From: Hamiltosporidium tvaerminnensis
Taxonomy: Eukaryota; Microsporidia; Dubosqiidae
Assembly (NCBI GenBank): GCA_022605425.2
Contig: JAKIMF020000007.1
Coordinates: 620,001 to 684,000, forward strand
Direction: 5' to 3'
Length of the DNA stretch: 64,000 nt
Both the position numbers and the translations under genes were made by a program. Positions 10,001 through 22,105 of this stretch are shown one piece after another. The notes below the pieces were generated by a model that saw only the letters and a program-made list of their open reading frames with translations, was not told the DNA's origin and did not search any database. The first letter of the stretch is position 1, and each line of letters opens with the position of its first letter.

Positions 10001-10879
10001 TCCAAGCGGATCTAGGCTTCTCTTTACGTGTTGCCTCGTCATAGCATACCTGCGCAGCTTGTATGATATACGCGGCTTCCGTAATTGACTCAGGTACATG
10101 AGCTCCTGCATATTCACCGACTACTCGATTAATGAGATCCAGAACTTTACTATCAACCAATTCATTTGGATGTTTTCTAGTTCGGACCACCACTTTTCCA
10201 ATTTCGTTCTCCGAGATTTCTTTGATTTTACTCAAGAATTTATCTCTCAGGTTTATGTACTCCGTGGTGTCGGTCAAGGTGCATGTATCAGCGAGACAAG
10301 TGGCGATTCTACGTCGCTCTCCATTCTCTTTTGATTTTACATCCTTTCCCATCTCACTTTGTGCCAATTTTTTTAACACTTCGAGAGTTTCAGTGCAGCC
10401 GAATTTCTCATTATAGTACCTGTGAAGCTCTGTCCAGCCATTTCTTGGCATTCTTTCAAACCTTGTCTGTACTGCAAAAAAAACAATTCGAGGCCATTCC
10501 TTCGGGTCGGCTGTTACGGAATCGAATATCGTCCGCAATGCCATTAGCCGGTTACCTTCCGGAATAGCTAGAGTACAGGGGCTTGTCATGTCGTACGATG
10601 GCTCGCACGCAGAGACTTCAACCGAAGAGGGAACTGGTGCATTAGGCGAAGGTAAGGTGTCAAGCCCACTATTTTGCATTTTACTGCATGTTTGGCTTGG
10701 TGGTGGAGGTGTTATTGTTGTGTAGGAGGAGGAAGGTAGGAAAATCGCCGGTGGGTGTAGCTTACATTTTTGTACCTCACTATCACTCTTCTTCACCTCA
10801 TCAGCGTCGTTTGCAGCCTTTATTTTGGTATTATTCGATATTTCGCTGCTAACATTTTTCTTTCTACCCATTTTTATTC
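7076..10879 (-). mobile_element. Full-length R2/R4-type non-LTR retrotransposon
   Basis: The 3.8-kb element is delimited on both sides by the perfect 12-bp direct repeat AGAAATTATTAT. The whole element is one coding unit: reverse transcriptase, then CCHC zinc finger, then a restriction-like endonuclease. This is the layout of the R2/R4/Dong/CRE group rather than of LINEs with an N-terminal AP endonuclease. The 5' leader before the ATG is only about 8 nt and the 3' UTR about 36 nt. Unlike R2 and R4, this copy is not in rDNA but in AT-rich intergenic DNA. It lies head-to-head with the glutaredoxin gene, whose ATG is 56 bp beyond the right-hand target duplication. Base composition is clearly richer in G+C than the spacers. 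Confidence 0.92.
7112..10871 (-). pseudogene. LINE polyprotein: reverse transcriptase + zinc finger + endonuclease, two frameshifts
   Basis: The first 654 codons run from 10871. They hold a Pro/Ser-rich N-terminus (1-100), a helical region, then RT motifs WKAAGIDG (451-458), YRPIT (511-515), AENQLGAVRG (543-552) and WIDVKKAYDS (578-587, catalytic Asp 580). The frame is lost in a six-base T/A run at 8990-8995. The next frame (to 8581) has GDSLSPLLFV and the catalytic FIDD (LLFIDDLKLLA). A second shift near 8575-8583 leads into the last frame, open from about 8577 to 7112. There the CCHC finger CQHC...H...C (about 163-180 of a 440-residue count from 8434) and the endonuclease core RPDIFILD...IEVG with KLRKYD (about 247-285) appear. 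All motifs are intact, so either the copy died recently or the shifts are assembly errors. Confidence 0.9.
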
Positions 10880-10891
10880 AGAAATTATTAT
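10880..10891. repeat. Target-site duplication, 5' side of the LINE
   Basis: AGAAATTATTAT, the second copy of the duplication at 7064-7075. It lies 47 bp before the CCC start motif of the glutaredoxin gene. Confidence 0.9.
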
Positions 10892-10946
10892 AGAATTATT
10901 TCTTATAAACTTAAAAATATCTTATAATATTCTAATATCCCTTCAG

Positions 10947-11555
10947 ATGACAAAAGAACACAATGAATTAATAGATAATACATTTAAACAATTACAAAAA
11001 TATGATAACATTTTAGCTTATGACTCTGAGGATGTTCATATGGAAAAGCTTAGTACATTAGTAAATGGAGAATATATATTGGTAGATTTACGTGTGTCTG
11101 AGATGTTAAAAAATAAATTTTTATCTTTTTACGATGTAAGAGAACTACCGTGTTATATTTCGTATGGAGTGAGAATTTATGATGATGATGATTTTGAGGA
11201 AAATGTGAAAAAATCGTTGGAAAACGAAGATAAATTTTTAGAAAATAAAATTAAAAATATTATTGAGACTGACAAAATTACGATATTTATTAAAGGGACT
11301 CCGCTTAGACCGGAGTGTGGTTTTACGAGACAACTTATTGAAATATTTGATGAGTTTAATTTTATTTGTGGTAAGGATTATGTTTATTTTAATATATTTA
11401 GTGATAATCGGGTTAGGGAAAGATTGAAGGTTGTTAATAAGTGGCCAACTTTTCCACAGATTTATGTTAAAGAGGAGTTTATTGGGGGATTGGATGTTTT
11501 AAAAAAGATGAAAAAAACTGGGGAATTTCAAAGGAAAATAAATTTTAATATTTAA
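10947..11555 (+). CDS. Monothiol glutaredoxin of the Grx3/Grx4 (PICOT) type
   Basis: Monothiol glutaredoxins of this class bind [2Fe-2S] clusters with glutathione and act in cytosolic iron sensing and cluster delivery. The 202-residue product has an N-terminal thioredoxin-like region (about 1-95, no CxxC) and a C-terminal glutaredoxin domain (about 100-195). Motifs are FIKGTPLRPECGFTRQL (114-130), WPTFPQIYV (166-174) and IGGLD (179-183). The active site reads CGFT instead of the usual CGFS; the cluster-binding Cys is kept. The frame is open upstream to 10770, but that extension is the antisense of the LINE. The ATG at 10947 has CCC 5 nt before it and is the better start. The inserted LINE now forms its immediate upstream DNA and could affect expression. 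Confidence 0.9.
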   Translation: MTKEHNELIDNTFKQLQKYDNILAYDSEDVHMEKLSTLVNGEYILVDLRVSEMLKNKFLSFYDVRELPCYISYGVRIYDDDDFEENVKKSLENEDKFLENKIKNIIETDKITIFIKGTPLRPECGFTRQLIEIFDEFNFICGKDYVYFNIFSDNRVRERLKVVNKWPTFPQIYVKEEFIGGLDVLKKMKKTGEFQRKINFNI

Positions 11556-11900
11556 AATGAATAGTGTGTAGTGTGTTAAGAAATAATAAATCTGGGAATT
11601 TTAAAGGAATAGTGTGTAGTGTGTTAAGAAATAATAAATTTTAAAATTTAAAAGGAATAGTGTGTTGTGTATTAAGAAATAATCATCTGGGAATTTGGAG
11701 AGGGAAATAAATTTTAAAATTTTAAAAAAATTATTGTCTTAAGAAATAATTTACTTAGTAATTTGGAGAGGGAAATATAAAAATGTTTCAAGGGATTTAT
11801 TGTCTTTAAAAATAATAAATCTGGGAATTTGAAGAGGGAAATAAATTTTAAAATTTAAAAGGAATTATTGTCTTAAAAAATAAAATATCCGTGGAATTTA
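11556..11900. repeat. Imperfect tandem repeats downstream of the glutaredoxin gene
   Basis: Units of about 50-70 bp built from GGGAATTT...AAGGAATAGTGTGT and TTAAGAAATAATAAATCT recur about six times starting right after the stop codon. The unit reuses the 3' end of the gene (GGGGAATTTCAAAGGAAAAT), suggesting that it arose by local duplication. Confidence 0.65.
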
Positions 11901-14900
11901 AAAAAATAATTTTATGTTTAAAAGAGTTATACCTGTGGTTTACTTATTTCTTTTCTTAAATAAATATTTACAACTGATTTAAAAATCTTAATTTATATTT
12001 CTTTAAAATTTTCTGTTTTTTTATTTAAATTTTTACAACTGATTTAAAAATCTTGATTTATATTTCTTTAAAAAATTTTCTATTTTTTATTTAAATTTTT
12101 ACTTTATTTAGTAAATTAAATCATAAATATTCGGTATTTTAATTTAAATAAATTATCTAAAATAATAAAAAAATCTTTAAAAATTTACATTTATTTAAAG
12201 TTAAAAAATTTTGAAAAATAAAACTAATAAAGTATAAAGTTAAATATTAAATCAGTTAACAAATAGAGTCATGTATATGGCGTAGAAAAACAATTACTAC
12301 ATATTTATGCAAATAAAAACTAAGGTAAGTTATTGAGAGGTATGTGTTGATGGAAGAATAGAATGAAATAATCATTAATTATAAATAAACTAATGGACAG
12401 GAATTTTTATAGTCGAATTTAAATTTTTCAAAAAAAGGTATCAAAATGTAAAATTTATATATCAGTAAGGTCTGAAAAAATCTTAAGTATTCAAAGTTAG
12501 AATTATACTAAGGAATTCTTTTTATTTTTCATTTATATATTATTAATTCGAAACTACAGTTTCAAAGGAATATTAAAGTGTTGAGAGGTAAGTGAGGGAA
12601 GAAATTTATTTCAAATATTAATTCTTTTTTATTGATGCTTGTATAATTCTAAATACTTTAAATTAGTGAGAAGAACACTGGTCATCCTAAAAAACGAAGT
12701 AACTTGTTTTTTTTGCTTAAATAGCATTTGTACTAATACTAGGAGACTGCTAAGGCTTATAAATTTTTTAAAAAAAACCGCAATTTTTTTAGGCTTATAT
12801 GATTACAATGTGTGAGAATAAATGAAAATATCGAAAAAAAATTATAAACAAGTATATTTGAAGAGATTAAACTAAGTTTCTATTAAGATTTGAAAAACTT
12901 GGTGAATAAAATGCTAGGAAATTTTTTATGAATGAACATTCGATGTTGTTATTAATATTGAATTATGAGAACCTCGTTCTATCCGGCGATTTTTTTAAGT
13001 TTTAAGATTCGATCCGGGTCCGTTTTTAAAAAACTAAACAATCTGTGACTGAAATACGAAAGAGCTTGCACATAATGATGGAATAGTATATGAGATATAT
13101 ATGATATAAATCGAAATACGGACACATTAGTTAAAAATTTTGGAAAGAAACTTTGATAAAATTAATAAAAATGAGTTTATCATAGAAAGAAAGATAGTAC
13201 AAGACTAATCTGGCCCCGATTAAGTACCCTGTTCTGGTAGAACTATTACAAATCAACAGAGGCACATAAAATCTCCTAAAAAGGTTTAGATAGTGCATTT
13301 ATAATTAAAGCAGAAACCGTAAAGTTATAATTGGGGTTGTATAAAGCCAAAATAATGAGATTTTATTCAATTTTCATTTTAAGATTCTCTAGAAGGGCCC
13401 GGGCATTCTACGAGAAGGAGCTTGCCTCATTTAAAGACAAAATAAAGTAAAAATCTTAGTGCATAATATAAAATACAACAAAACGACACTTCTAAAAAAC
13501 GAAAAAATACACGGAAAGATAAGATTTAATAAAATGCCGTTCAAGCCATCATTATAGTTTTAATTTATCCGGTTCAAAGTATTACCGACATATGATTTTT
13601 CCAAAAACAGAAATAATTGAAAGTAGCGCATTCAAATTATATTTTAAAAAGAATATTAATTCAAAATTTACACTTGATCTAATATTTTAAAATATGAATT
13701 TTAATTATTTAATACTATTTGAGGAAATATTAATATAATATGCCCTTTTGTTTTCATGGTAAACGATTTATTGAATATTACTCGTGCTTATATTCCATGT
13801 TTCATGTTTATTTTTGTAAATAATCTATTTGCCATAGTTTATGATTGTAATGTAAAAATATAAATAATATATACCATAAAAGAACTCCTTAATCAGTATA
13901 AAATAGTATAAAGTATTAATTTTATTTTAAGTACATTGTATTTCTCTGTTTGCAGCCAAAGAGATTAATTTTAAAGATCAAACTATGCTTTGAGAGAATT
14001 AAGTACAACGTTCAGAAACTTATACCGATCTACACATTTCTAAGAATACATATTTATCTTGTAGAAGATCCTCATATAATTTTACAACAGAATTTTCACT
14101 TCTATTTTATCAAAAGTCATGGATAAAAATGAAGGAATTATAAGTTTGGTATATTAGTCGAATTAAATAAAAAAGGCAGTGAAATATAAGAAACCTCAAA
14201 AAAATAGGCGAAAAATCTCAAAATCTATATTTATAATTTCTTGGTAATATATCATTATAAGATGTCTGTGTATTTTTTCTTATCAATATATCAAGTATTT
14301 TATAACCGTCACCAAATTTTATCTAAATTTAGTTACTTTTTATTGAGAGTACAATTCAAAGATGATTTTTCTGAAAAAAAATCAATATTGTTTTTTTTAT
14401 AATTTTTAGTATGATTTTTTGAAGAAAATACATTTTCAAATAAAGATTCTTTAATTGTTATTCATATCGTTTAAAATTATAAATCAAAGCAAAATATATT
14501 CTAAAATTAATAATTAAAATTTTACTTCGGTTTTTAATTCATATTTTGTTATAGGCGTATATTAATAATTCAGAAAACTGATTGTAAATCTTATTAGGTT
14601 ATATCAGAATTTCTATATTTACTAGAAAGGTATATTGATGGTTTTTCTGCAAATATTCTCTTCATATCATTTTCTTGACATCTTTTACGATTTATGTAAG
14701 TTACTTTGAATCTTGAGAAAAAGTTAAAGCAAAAAATCAAGAACAAATGTGATTTTTTTATTAGAAAAATGATAGTAGATTAGGTCATATTTTATAATTT
14801 AAGATAAAAAGCAGAATTGAACTTAAAACGATTTTATTCTATAATTTAATCGAAATAAATGCAAAATAAAAAATTAAAGCTATTCCATAACTAAACTTAG

Positions 14901-15179
14901 TTTTTTTCTTGCTTTCTAAGTTCACATTTTTAATTATCAAAGCGTATATCTTGAAAAAAAGTGATTAAAAATGTTTAAAGTATTTATTTTACCTGTAAAT
15001 GTGCAAAGTAAAGTTAAAATTACTTTATAGTCTTTTCAAAACCATATCTAAATTAAAAATATCTAATACCTTAAAAATGACTCATTCAGGTTCGAAAAGA
15101 TATTGAACTTCTAATATCTAAGAATTATTATATCTTAAAATAGCAAAAGTCAATATAGAAATTATGGACGGATGAAAGC
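11901..15179. other. Gene-free AT-rich region, 3.3 kb
   Basis: No frame with recognisable content on either strand. Scattered islands of higher G+C near 12970-13020 and 13390-13430 look like remnants of older elements, but I cannot assign them. Confidence 0.5.
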
Positions 15180-15720
15180 AGTAAATAAAGTCTTTTTTGC
15201 GATGCTTTGCTTTATTAAATTAAACGAAATATGTAAGGATTCTAAGCTGAATACATATAGAACATACGACTGGTTGTAATGTATGGATCTGAGATTTGTG
15301 TTTTGAAAAAAAAGATAAAATAATTTTAGACATATGGAATGAAGTATAGACTACAAAATAAATGGCTCGCAAACTATGAGCAAAAATGCGACTTAATCAA
15401 GAATTTTATAAGCAATATCTTGACTAACATTTGGTAACTGAAATACAAAGAAGAAAATTAAGATGTCTAAGAAATGTGATACGAGTGTCTGGTAATCGAG
15501 AGACAAGGCAATTTTGTATATATAAACCCAATATGGAAAACAACAAAAGCAAGATCACAGAAATGCTGAGTTTATGCTGTAAAACGATCTTAGAATGCTT
15601 AATGTCATGATTGGAAAAAAAATGCGCAAGATAGGAAGAACGGAGAGAAATTATTAAGGAGTACAAGCTCAATGAAAACTTTAGCGCCACTTAGCTGTAG
15701 AAATCAAGCTTAAAATACAT
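15180..15720 (+). mobile_element. Relic of an AP-endonuclease-type LINE, C-terminal part
   Basis: Conceptual reading in broken frames gives MYGSEICVLKKKDK, then TEIQRRKLRCLRNVIRVSGN, then AQDRKNGEKLL. These fit the usual post-reverse-transcriptase region of insect-type LINEs (YGSETW...KKD, then EIxxRRLRWLGHVxRM, then AQDRxxWRxIV). Many stops and shifts are present. The relic at 58414-59620 belongs to the same broad type but covers a more upstream part. Confidence 0.65.
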
Positions 15721-18330
15721 TCGAAAGTATTCTTAAACACATTGAAGCTAAACAATCAAGAATATAAGCCGTATAATTATAATAGCAAATCTTCTGTATT
15801 ATTGCAAAAAAAATTCGATACATGGTTCACATATTCAAAATCTCCACAAGCCGAAGAAGAGAAAAAACCAGTGTACAAAATATCACAGAGCTCGAGTGCT
15901 TTGAAAGATTAAGAATTCTGGTTTAGCAAGATAGTGTAATACATTATGTTGATGAAAATAACGAATATGTGTTCTACTTAGTAATACAAGAAAAGACAAT
16001 AGAGATGATATTCTTAATGAGCGAACACAAATTACAAATTTTGAAGTAGAAATATTAAAAAAGATAATCTATAAAAGGAAAAAATTTTAACCTGACCAAT
16101 AGAAAAATACACATCAAGGCTCATAACAGAAGGAAAGATCCGTGAACGGCTTCAAATCAAAAGCTCGATTGTTACTTCCTGCAATGGACATTTCTATTCC
16201 CGGGAACGATCTGGAATATAAGATTCCTACATCATGATAAATGGACAATCATTTCAATAATCTAAAGCCAATCACAATAATTAAAAATTACAAAAAAATA
16301 AAGAAAGCCAATAAAAAGGTTGAAACGAATGAGTAAATATGGCTCGGACTTAATAAATCGAACAATTATTGAATTTTTCTAATGCTTCTGATACAATATT
16401 AATTTCTAATATATTCTTTAAAGTAAAAAATTTTATAGAAAAAAATGAAGAAGTGAAATTGCAATTAGTAAAAATCGGCTTTATGTTTCTAATGAGAATT
16501 AAGCTGAGAAAAATCTCTTGGTGTAGGTTAAAAAACCAAAAATTTTATGCTAAATTGCCTTATAAATAAAACACAAAACACATTTCTAGTTTCCACATAC
16601 AGCCTTTTTACCTACCAAAAATATTTTTAAAGGAGATTTTTCTAGATTTCAAAAATATTCCGAATTTAAAACATTTGCAAGTCGATTATTCTCGTAAAAA
16701 GTTAAAAATAATTCATAAAATAACCTTAAATATATAACTGTCACCCAAAGAAATGTGTTTTATTTATTTTTGTAAAACATTAAGAAATAATCTAAATTTT
16801 CTTTTAAAATAGAACGCAAAGTTATATATTATAACAAGAAATAAACTGTTCTCAATACTCTTGATCAGTTAGGAAAACGTGTGAAAATGGGTGAAAATAT
16901 TATTTTATTAAAAGAGTAACTGAACTTATTTACTCTTGTCCTTAATATATATTTTTCCTAAAAATAGAGTAGGAATATTTATGTAAACATTAAATATTTT
17001 GCCATAAAGAGTGATTGCTTTGTATTATCACTTCAATTTAAATAAAAGCATTATATTATTTGTAAATTTACTTGTTATGTCATACGAACGAAAACTTTTA
17101 GAATAAAAAAAATCAATATTTAACGTATAAATAATTTAAGAATTTTGATTTATTATTAATAACCAAATTAAACTGATATATTTCATATTGTAACAATATA
17201 AATGCTTCACTACATAGAAATAAGAGAAATTATACGCAATTTTATAGATCTTTTTATAAAAAATATCTGAAATAAGGAATAATTTACTAATATAAATTCT
17301 GTGCTTTTATATGTATTAAAGATGACGAAATATAGATTTTGGGCATCATTTAAATTTATAACAACACTTTCCGCCTTTCCTATTATTGAAAGTGACATTT
17401 ATAGAATAAAATTTAGGTTGCAAAAAAATTCTAAATATTATATTTAAAAATCAACTGAATTTTTATGAGATAATACGAATTAATAAGGCACCGTCTAACC
17501 AATAAGGAAATGGTTCATATTAAGATTATATTTTTAGATTTTATTAACAAATGGAAAGTAAAAAGTAAAGGTATGAGACTAATAAAATATAAACAGGTTT
17601 TTTCTTGATTGTTGATACAACATTGATTAGATAATATTAAATGCAATAATAGATTATCTTTAATACTTGTATTTAAGAATGTGAATGTGTAAGCAAAAAT
17701 AATATTCTTTTCTTACAGAATCAGGTACTTAGAGACGATATATGCATTATAAATTTATGAAGCTGTAGAATATTTTTTCTCTGTAGATTTTGCCGTTCTG
17801 AAAACAATATATAAATATATTTTTGTAAATATAATAGCAATTAATCTTGTGTCATCGGCATAAAATGTACATTAATGAATATTTGTTAGAAGAAACCACA
17901 TTTTCTATATTGGATGTTAAGTTCGTTTGATTCAAACTAAAAAAAGTATTTTTTGCGTGTATTAGAAAAACACGATTAGTTGCATTTAAATTAATAACAA
18001 AGACTAGGTAAAATAAAAATAATCGAGATTTAGAATGAAAAAGTGGATATTCACACTTGAATAGAGAAAAGACTTCTAGATTTCACGAAGAAATGAAATG
18101 AAAGGTTTCTATTTAATCGTTTTTCATGTTTTTTTTGGCGTTGCTTATCGTTTTTTCAATCAGCTTTCAGCTCCATTACAAGCCAAAAAATCAAATAACA
18201 TATGGTGTAATGTTTTAAATGATTAAATGATTAAATAATGGTATTAAAAACGCAGATTTAAAAATAACAGGCTTTTCAAAAAATTGTTCTGCGGTTTTTT
18301 AATACACCACACATACGAAGCAAAGCTTAC
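15721..18330. other. Gene-free AT-rich region, 2.6 kb
   Basis: No supported gene. Short frames of about 60 codons at 16369-16569 and 17210-17398 have no recognisable motif and no CCC start context. A fragment near 16640-16720 reads FLDFKNIPNLKHLQVDY, faintly leucine-rich-repeat-like, and may be debris of the LRR gene downstream. Confidence 0.45.
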
Positions 18331-18334
18331 ATAC

Positions 18335-18558
18335 CGACTTACATATTCCTGTTCTCTTTTGCCTCTCGGTGTGAATCTGTACAAATGAATATTTTCTATT
18401 TGTTTCTTTTAATTGGTTATAACTCAAGATTATAGAGGATTGGTCCTATAGATCCAGCTTGGTTTAAATTCCACCAACATTTCAACAATGATTTTCAAAC
18501 AATTATAGACATTCATTGCCATGCAGAAGGTTTTTAATGTGGTTATCTCCCTCCACAT
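18335..18558 (-). mobile_element. Degenerate 5' part of repeat A (variant subfamily)
   Basis: The sense strand begins GTGGAGGGAGATAACCACAT and continues with the GGCAATGA box of repeat A, then diverges. The same diverged continuation, including a TTAAAAGAA box about 150 bp in, recurs at 43500-43720 and 53930-54128. The three therefore form a subfamily sharing only the 5' module with the full-length copies. Confidence 0.6.
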
Positions 18559-18743
18559 ACGAAGAAAAGTAATTAACAAAGAGAATTTCAAGAATCGAAT
18601 CTAAAAATCTTTCATTTTATCTATATATTCTAAAATTATATAAGATTCAAAAAATGATCTTGTTTATTCTAGATTGTCTTCTGAGATTTTTCTATTTCTT
18701 ATTTGTCAAACATAAGGAGATACTCCTATAATTTATTCAACAG

Positions 18744-20971
18744 ATGCGATTATTATTCTTAATAAAACTTACATTTACATTTTCTCAAGAATTTACATTT
18801 GTGTTTGCAAAAAGAAAATTGAACAACATAAAGTGTTTGAAAATAGAAGAGTCGATCGGTTTATTTGATGGATTGCAAAATTTTAAAGATATTCTGAATA
18901 CTGAGATTAAAACTAATTTTTCGTATATAGATGAAAATTCTTTGAAAAGATTTATATTTCGAAAGTTGATATTCCAAGATATATAATTCTATCATCCGGT
19001 TTTTTTGGTGCGTATCTCGACTCTCCTCTCAATAAAAAACCTATCTATCTCACAAATGTTATATCACTAAAAGGATTTGACGCATTTATATTTTTTATTC
19101 AGTGTCATTCTTTAGAGGTTTATATTCTTACTCAAAATATATTTCATGAAATATTTATATGTTTAGATTATTTGCAGATACATGAGACATTGAAAAATTC
19201 ATATTTCTATGTTAATTTAATACGGTCTCTTGTTGCAAGCAAAATAAATTTTGATACGAGAGAAATTGAAAATCTTTTTCTTTCACTTCCTAATAATTTT
19301 CTCATACAAAATTTTTTGATATTATTTTCTTATCTAATCAGTTCGATCAATGCCTATAATCCAATAAATGATATCGATTGCGAAAACTTTAAATTGAATA
19401 GTATAAAGATTTAAGAAAATCAAAGCACTAAGAACAAAACAATTGTTTTAAAAGATCATGATATAGTTTCTATCATGAAAAACGTGGAAAATATTTGGTA
19501 TAGAAATATATTTAGACAATTTATCTGTCAGCTATTATCTGTACAGATAAAAATTTATATAATGGATTTTCATCTTTATAAAATATCAAAATTAAAATTG
19601 TTTTCTGATTTATTTAAAGTTAAAGAATTGCATATAGAAGGATACTATTCATATATATTTGCTTCATACTTGTTAAATGGACTGTGTAAAAATACTTTAT
19701 CCACGTTTTTTTTATGTGGATCAAGAATAACAGAATGTATATCTTTGAATATTAGCAAGCTCAAAAAATTACGGTGTTTTTTTTAATTTCATGTACTGAA
19801 ATATGTTTGAGTTCAATAATGAGGATTGAAAATCAGAATTCACTTTGTTTAAAACGTCTTGATTTTTCACGTACAAATATCACAGAAAAAGAAATAAGGC
19901 AAATATTTTATTTACACTCAGTTGAAAGAATCGAAATGTGTGGATCAAATATAAACCAAGGAATAATAAGTTTGTTAAGAGATTGTAACTTTAAATCATC
20001 CCTTAGGTATCTTAATTTGGCTAATAATATTTAGAATGGCGAAGATATTTCAGTTATTTTTTCATTTCCAAACTTATATCATTTAGACATTACGGGTTGT
20101 AGATTAACAAATTCTCAGGATTAAACCATATATTATAGATTGTCGAAATTTAAAGGTTTTTTATATGACTTATGTAAACCTCAACAAAAATATTTTGAAA
20201 ACGCTAAATTATTTCCTATCACTTGAAATTTTAAGTATGTATTTGGTGGTTTATAATGGTGTGATTTTTGATGAAGTAAATACTTCTTTAATTGCTCAAA
20301 CCTTAATAGAATTAGATTTTGGTCAAAAATATCTGACATTATCCGACATTCAAAAAATATCACAACTGAAAAATTTGAAAAAATTAAATTTGAAACGTAC
20401 AATATATCATAACTGTAAAAATGAAATGTATGAAAACCTTGATTTACCTGATAATTTGGAAGTTTTAGAGTTAGAAGAAAACGATTTGAAAGATGGAAAA
20501 TTATTCAATTTTCAAAATTTGAAATGTCTCAAGGTGTTGAATATATCATTATGCAATTTAAATTCTTTAGAATTTTTGAAAAAAATCCTTTTTTTATTTG
20601 AAAAGCTAGAAAAGCTATCAGTAGCGAAAAATACCTTGTCGTTAACGGATTTGAATTTACTTGGAAAATTTCAAATATTGAATAACCTTAATTTATCTAA
20701 CACTAGGTTAAAAAATTGTGGAATATCCATTTTAATAAATTCTTTGGTATCGAATACACTCGAACATTTTGATTTCGACGAAAATGAATTGTCCTATAGT
20801 GATTTTCTAGCTCAAAAATCGTTTAAAAGATTGAAATATATTAGATTATTTGGTTGTAAGATGCCATTCCGACATTTTACTGATAACGATATTTTATTTT
20901 TAAAGAATACATGTTCTATTGAGTATAAAAATATATCCTATAAAAATGGTTATATAATTTTTCCAAGGTAA
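18744..20971 (+). pseudogene. Leucine-rich-repeat protein, broken
   Basis: About 740 codons of leucine-rich-repeat sequence spread over shifted frames. The clearest part is the last 268 codons (20165-20971), with successive LxxLxLxxN-type units: LKNLKKLNLKRT, LEVLELEENDL, LKCLKVLNISLCNL, LEKLSVAKNTL, LNNLNLSNTRL, LEHFDFDENEL. Upstream pieces are 18744-18986, about 18965-19414, 19415-19786 and 19774-20034. Breaks seen: a shift near 18970, TAA at 19412-19414, a shift in a T run near 19777-19784, TAG at 20032-20034, and a shift near 20120. LRR proteins form expanded, fast-evolving families in several microsporidia; a role in host interaction is plausible but not shown. The ORF N-terminus starts with a hydrophobic stretch (MRLLFLIKLTFTF), so a secreted ancestor is possible. 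Confidence 0.75.
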
Positions 20972-22105
20972 AATGATATTATCTAAATAAAAGCAATTGC
21001 CAATTTTATATTTATTTCAAATTTTATTCTGTCTAATCGCACTATATTTAAACCAATTTTCGTTTGATATGTGTAGCTTAAATATTAATTTCTTTATTAT
21101 GTCCACCTTCCGAATTTCCCTTCAATTTAAGCATATAATAATTTTTACGCAAAATTTTAATCAATCTATATTCTAAGGCCTAAAATAGACGAAGTTTTTT
21201 CGGTTTTAGTTATTGAAAAACCAAAATATTTTTACAAAAAAATATTAAATTCTCATAGTTCATTTACGTTGTTATTTTAAACAATTTCCGGATAAATTCA
21301 TTGGAATTATTCTCTTTAATTATTAAAAAAACATATGAAACTCGAAGCTTAAATTTTGCTTATTATCAGAGTAAATCTTTATTTAATTTAAATTATGTGA
21401 TACCGAAAAATTATAAAATTAAAGCAAGAATGTTTCAATGCTTCTTATATAAATTTTTATAAAATTGCTTCAAATTTAAGTCAAAAATAAAACATGGTAT
21501 TAAAAGTATAATGAAATGAAATGGATACAATCGCATGTAAAAATATCAATATGAAAATACATTTAATGTAAGAATTTATTGTAATTTTCTTATTTAGTTT
21601 ATAGTATTTCGGATAATGTACACTAAATACTATGAATTTTTGTAATTTATTCGAAAAAAATTTGTTTTAACATGCTGTTGGACTGTTTTACATATTTTTT
21701 AATATATCTTAAACCAATTTTATTTCTTCTTGTATTTCGACTCTTTAATTAAATTTATTGTTGATTTCTATACTGTGGCTACGCCATCTAAAATTAAACT
21801 TAGTATTTTTTTGTATTAAATTGTATAAAACTATGTTCCTCGTGATTCAAATGCTGTAAAGAAGCTTCATTTGTACTGCATCTCAGTCTCAATAACATTT
21901 AATAGGGTCTCTCCTTATCACTCTTCCGCGTTTAGTATAAACCAGCTCCTCTTTATTGATACACAATAAAGTCAAGGATATTCTCCTTAAGTATTAAAAA
22001 TATATGTATTTCCTCTGTTTTTATGGGTATTTAAAGTATTCTGATATATTTCTTGTAGTGATTTGTCCCAAATTCACCTCAAGTATCCAATAAACGATTA
22101 CCTCA
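20972..22105. other. Gene-free AT-rich region
   Basis: No supported gene or recognisable repeat between the LRR pseudogene and the next LINE relic. Confidence 0.5.

Noticed and set aside
10770-10946. 59-codon upstream extension of the glutaredoxin frame
   Set aside because: It is the antisense of the LINE N-terminus and was created by the insertion; the ATG at 10947 has the normal start context.
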